A DNA stretch of 6,260 bases, from positions 1 to 6,260 of the forward strand of contig JAISVO010000125.1 of the NCBI GenBank assembly GCA_031271525.1. Direction: 5' to 3'. Position numbers and translations under genes: made by a program. Shown in pieces: positions 4,829-6,260 of this stretch. Below the pieces are notes generated by a model, which saw only the letters and a list, made by a program, of their open reading frames with translations, did not search any database and was not told the DNA's origin. Origin of the DNA: Oscillospiraceae bacterium. GTDB taxonomy: Bacteria; Bacillota; Clostridia; Oscillospirales; UBA929. Positions within the stretch are counted from its first letter, which is position 1, and the number at the start of each line of letters is the position of its first letter.

Positions 4829-5922
4829 TGAGGAGAACGCTCTGTCTCTTGCTGGCGGCCGCTCTGCTGAGCGCCGCCGGCGCTTCCGCGGCACCCGGGA
4901 TGGCGGATGATCCGCTGGTTACAAAGGAGTATCTGGAGCAGACCTACATACCCTCGATCCTCCAAAAGGCGGAGGCAGCCGTCGCGGCCCGCTTTGCCGG
5001 CCGGATGTCGCAAGCCGACGCATTGCGGACCCCGTCCGGCGCGCAGATCGAGATCACCGGGCTGGACGCTGTCCGGCGGAAGGTGATGAGCCGGATCAAC
5101 CTATATGCAGCCGCTCCGTTCTCCCTAACCCTCCCCAAGGGGGCAACCCTGACGGTCGGTCTGGGAGCGTCGGTCATCCTCCTGTCCGGCGGCGCGGAGT
5201 TGAAAGGCGGCGTCTTTGTGGACGCGAGCGAAGGGCGGGACGCCTCGGGCGCGTTGCAACCGCAGCATCTCTACCTAAGCCTCGCCGGCGAATCATCGCT
5301 GAAAGCGTCGGGCGACGCAACGGTGGTGGTCCAAGGCGGCTACCGCGTGACGCCGGCCTACCTGCCGCAGTATACCGACCTCTGCGAAGCGCTGATCAAG
5401 ATGGGGATCGTCAATACCTATGAGCTGGAGCGCGAGTCGTCCCGCTTAGAGATGATGGTGATCTTCCTTGTCCTGCTGGGCGTGCGCGCCGAGTCGGACG
5501 CCTATGCCGGGACGCACCCCTTCACCGATGTGCCGGCGTGGGCGGATCGTAACGTGGCGTATCTGTTCAGCAACGGTTATGTCACCGGCACGGGAGGGGA
5601 CAAACTCGACCCGACCCGACCCGCCTCGGTGCAGCAGACCTGTTTCCTGATGCTGAAAGCGCTGGGGTACGCCGACGGTGCCGACATCACCTTCGCGACC
5701 GCCTTGGACGACGCCGTACGGTACGGGCTGTTCACCCCGAAGGAATTGGCCCTCCTGCAATCGGACGACTATACCCGCGACACCCTGATGTATAGGACCT
5801 ACTACGCGCGGTTCGCGGGCTACAAGACCGGCGGCCGCGTCATCGACCGCCTGATCGCGCTGGGGCTGGTTGACAGGGCGGCGTTTGAAGCCGCGACCGT
5901 CGCGCGTCAGCGTCCGATGTGA
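4825..5922 (+). CDS. Secreted S-layer-homology (SLH) domain protein
   Basis: 365 residues. A Sec signal peptide is clear: MMRR, a hydrophobic core LCLLLAAALLSAAG and a likely cut after ASA (20-22). Residues ~28-175 are a region I know only as an N-terminal part of clostridial SLH proteins, ending in a beta-rich stretch (LTLPKGATLTVGLGASVILLSG at 101-122). The C-terminal half has SLH motifs: a degenerate copy at ~183-225, a clear one at ~230-283 (HPFTDVPAWADRNVAYLFSNG, then YVTG and a Leu-Asp-Pro turn), and weak similarity at ~284-345. SLH domains bind pyruvylated cell-wall polysaccharide, so a wall-anchored protein is expected. There is no convincing Shine-Dalgarno; the ATG at 4825 overlaps the dehydrogenase stop (ATGA), so translational coupling is likely. 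A second ATG at 4828 is the alternative start. Confidence 0.85.
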   Translation: MMRRTLCLLLAAALLSAAGASAAPGMADDPLVTKEYLEQTYIPSILQKAEAAVAARFAGRMSQADALRTPSGAQIEITGLDAVRRKVMSRINLYAAAPFSLTLPKGATLTVGLGASVILLSGGAELKGGVFVDASEGRDASGALQPQHLYLSLAGESSLKASGDATVVVQGGYRVTPAYLPQYTDLCEALIKMGIVNTYELERESSRLEMMVIFLVLLGVRAESDAYAGTHPFTDVPAWADRNVAYLFSNGYVTGTGGDKLDPTRPASVQQTCFLMLKALGYADGADITFATALDDAVRYGLFTPKELALLQSDDYTRDTLMYRTYYARFAGYKTGGRVIDRLIALGLVDRAAFEAATVARQRPM

Positions 5923-5926
5923 CCGG

Positions 5927-6139
5927 CTAGACGTCCCAAAACAAATCGGCCAGCGTCTTGCCAAGGGTGAAGCAGATCATCACGCATAGGTTTAGGGAGG
6001 GGTCGTATTCCCCCGCCTCGATCAACCCTATGGTCTGTCGGGTCACGCAGACTTTCCCGGCGAGCTGCTCCCCCTGCGACGGATCCCGCGCCACCCGCGC
6101 GGGCTTCAGCAGAACCGCGTGCCGAGTATAATAGATCAA
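5927..6139 (-). CDS. Small XRE/Cro-family HTH regulator, start doubtful, possibly decaying
   Basis: About 70 residues from a TTG at 6139. Residues 24-42 (EQLAGKVCVTRQTIGLIEA) form the helix-turn-helix and EYDPSLNLCVMICFTLGKTLADLFW (44-68) is the conserved tail of the small YgzD-like XRE regulators. These usually start only a few residues before the block seen here as LLKPARVARD, with an ATG and a good ribosome binding site. Here there is no ATG, the TTG overlaps a TATTATACT sequence and no good Shine-Dalgarno is seen; an in-frame GTG lies at the Val of ARVARD. Further oddities: LSQ has become PSQ, one residue is inserted (SQGEQLA for SQEQLA, within a GGGGG run), and the usual Gly of the turn is Cys31. 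It may be a declining gene. It meets the SLH gene tail to tail, four bases apart. Confidence 0.65.
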   Translation of the reverse strand: MIYYTRHAVLLKPARVARDPSQGEQLAGKVCVTRQTIGLIEAGEYDPSLNLCVMICFTLGKTLADLFWDV

Positions 6140-6260
6140 TCCACCAACTAACCTTTTCGTTTATTGGACCGATACAAGAGGTATGGGAGTAAGGATTGAC
6201 AATGCCGTCCGCCATGCGGAGCTAGTAGAAAAAGACTGCAAGAAGCTGTTGGGCATAGAC
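6135..6260 (+). CDS. Unrecognised open reading frame running off the right edge
   Basis: After a stop at 6132-6134 the frame is open to the end of the window. It reads LFVYWTDTRGMGVRIDNAVR and then HAELVEKDCKKLLGID. The only ATG is at 6183, with AAGAGG only one base upstream, too close for a normal ribosome binding site; a TATAAT at 6127-6132 has only a poor -35 (TTCAGC, 16-base spacer). The charged helix-like sequence looks like real protein, perhaps the start or a fragment of a gene. No family is recognised. Confidence 0.3.
   Translation, partial: MNPPTNLFVYWTDTRGMGVRIDNAVRHAELVEKDCKKLLGID

Noticed and set aside
5923..5960. Bidirectional terminator between the SLH gene and the XRE regulator
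   Set aside because: Only four bases separate the stops and no stable stem followed by a T-run was found in either direction.
5446..5964. Minus-strand open frame of 172 codons antisense to the SLH gene
   Set aside because: It is a GC-rich shadow with no domain, and the plus strand encodes a signal peptide and SLH motifs.
1..6260. CRISPR arrays, tRNA or rRNA genes
   Set aside because: No regularly spaced repeats, cloverleaf-like sequences or rRNA signatures were seen in reading both strands; a covariance-model scan would be needed for certainty.

Overview
The window looks like chromosomal DNA of a moderately GC-rich Firmicute, probably a clostridial (Oscillospiraceae-like) gut or environmental bacterium. 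This is inferred from strong AGGAGG-type ribosome binding sites, consensus TTGACA/TATAAT promoters, a clostridial-type ribosomal protein S21, a QueT-type ECF transporter component, an S-layer-homology (SLH) protein and IS5-family transposase debris. No single marker fixes the species.

Region 1-1860 is an accessory, decayed island with lower GC. It holds, left to right: the first codons of a zinc-ribbon protein running off the left edge (minus); an internally deleted IS5-family transposase that has lost its catalytic Glu (minus); an intact two-domain protein joining a GNAT acetyltransferase to a ParB-like domain (minus); a second, unrelated IS5-family transposase remnant (plus); and a 3'-truncated VbhA-like Fic antitoxin (minus) whose end is cut exactly where the transposase remnant begins. 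No Fic toxin is present in the window.

Region 1861-2300 is a divergent regulatory zone followed by rpsU (bS21), with a near-perfect promoter containing a palindrome, a hairpin in the leader and a strong intrinsic terminator. Region 2299-5922 is a plus-strand cluster driven by an extended -10 promoter tucked against the rpsU terminator: queT (queuosine-precursor transporter S component), a nitroreductase fused to a 12-pentad pentapeptide-repeat beta-helix, an isocitrate/isopropylmalate-family dehydrogenase with an isocitrate-type substrate signature, and a secreted SLH protein whose start overlaps the dehydrogenase stop. The nitroreductase gene is less GC-rich than its neighbours and is bracketed by a nearly identical ~30-bp direct repeat made of the queT 3' end plus a Shine-Dalgarno sequence, suggesting it was inserted as a cassette into an older queT-dehydrogenase operon.

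Region 5927-6139 encodes a small XRE/Cro-type regulator facing the SLH gene tail to tail. Its start is doubtful and one conserved helix carries an insertion. The last ~125 bases become AT-richer and contain an unrecognised open frame running off the right edge.

The functional links inside the queT cluster are by co-transcription only. The most unusual items are the nitroreductase-pentapeptide fusion with its flanking repeats, the orphan VbhA-like antitoxin and the GNAT-ParB fusion. No CRISPR array, tRNA or rRNA gene was seen.
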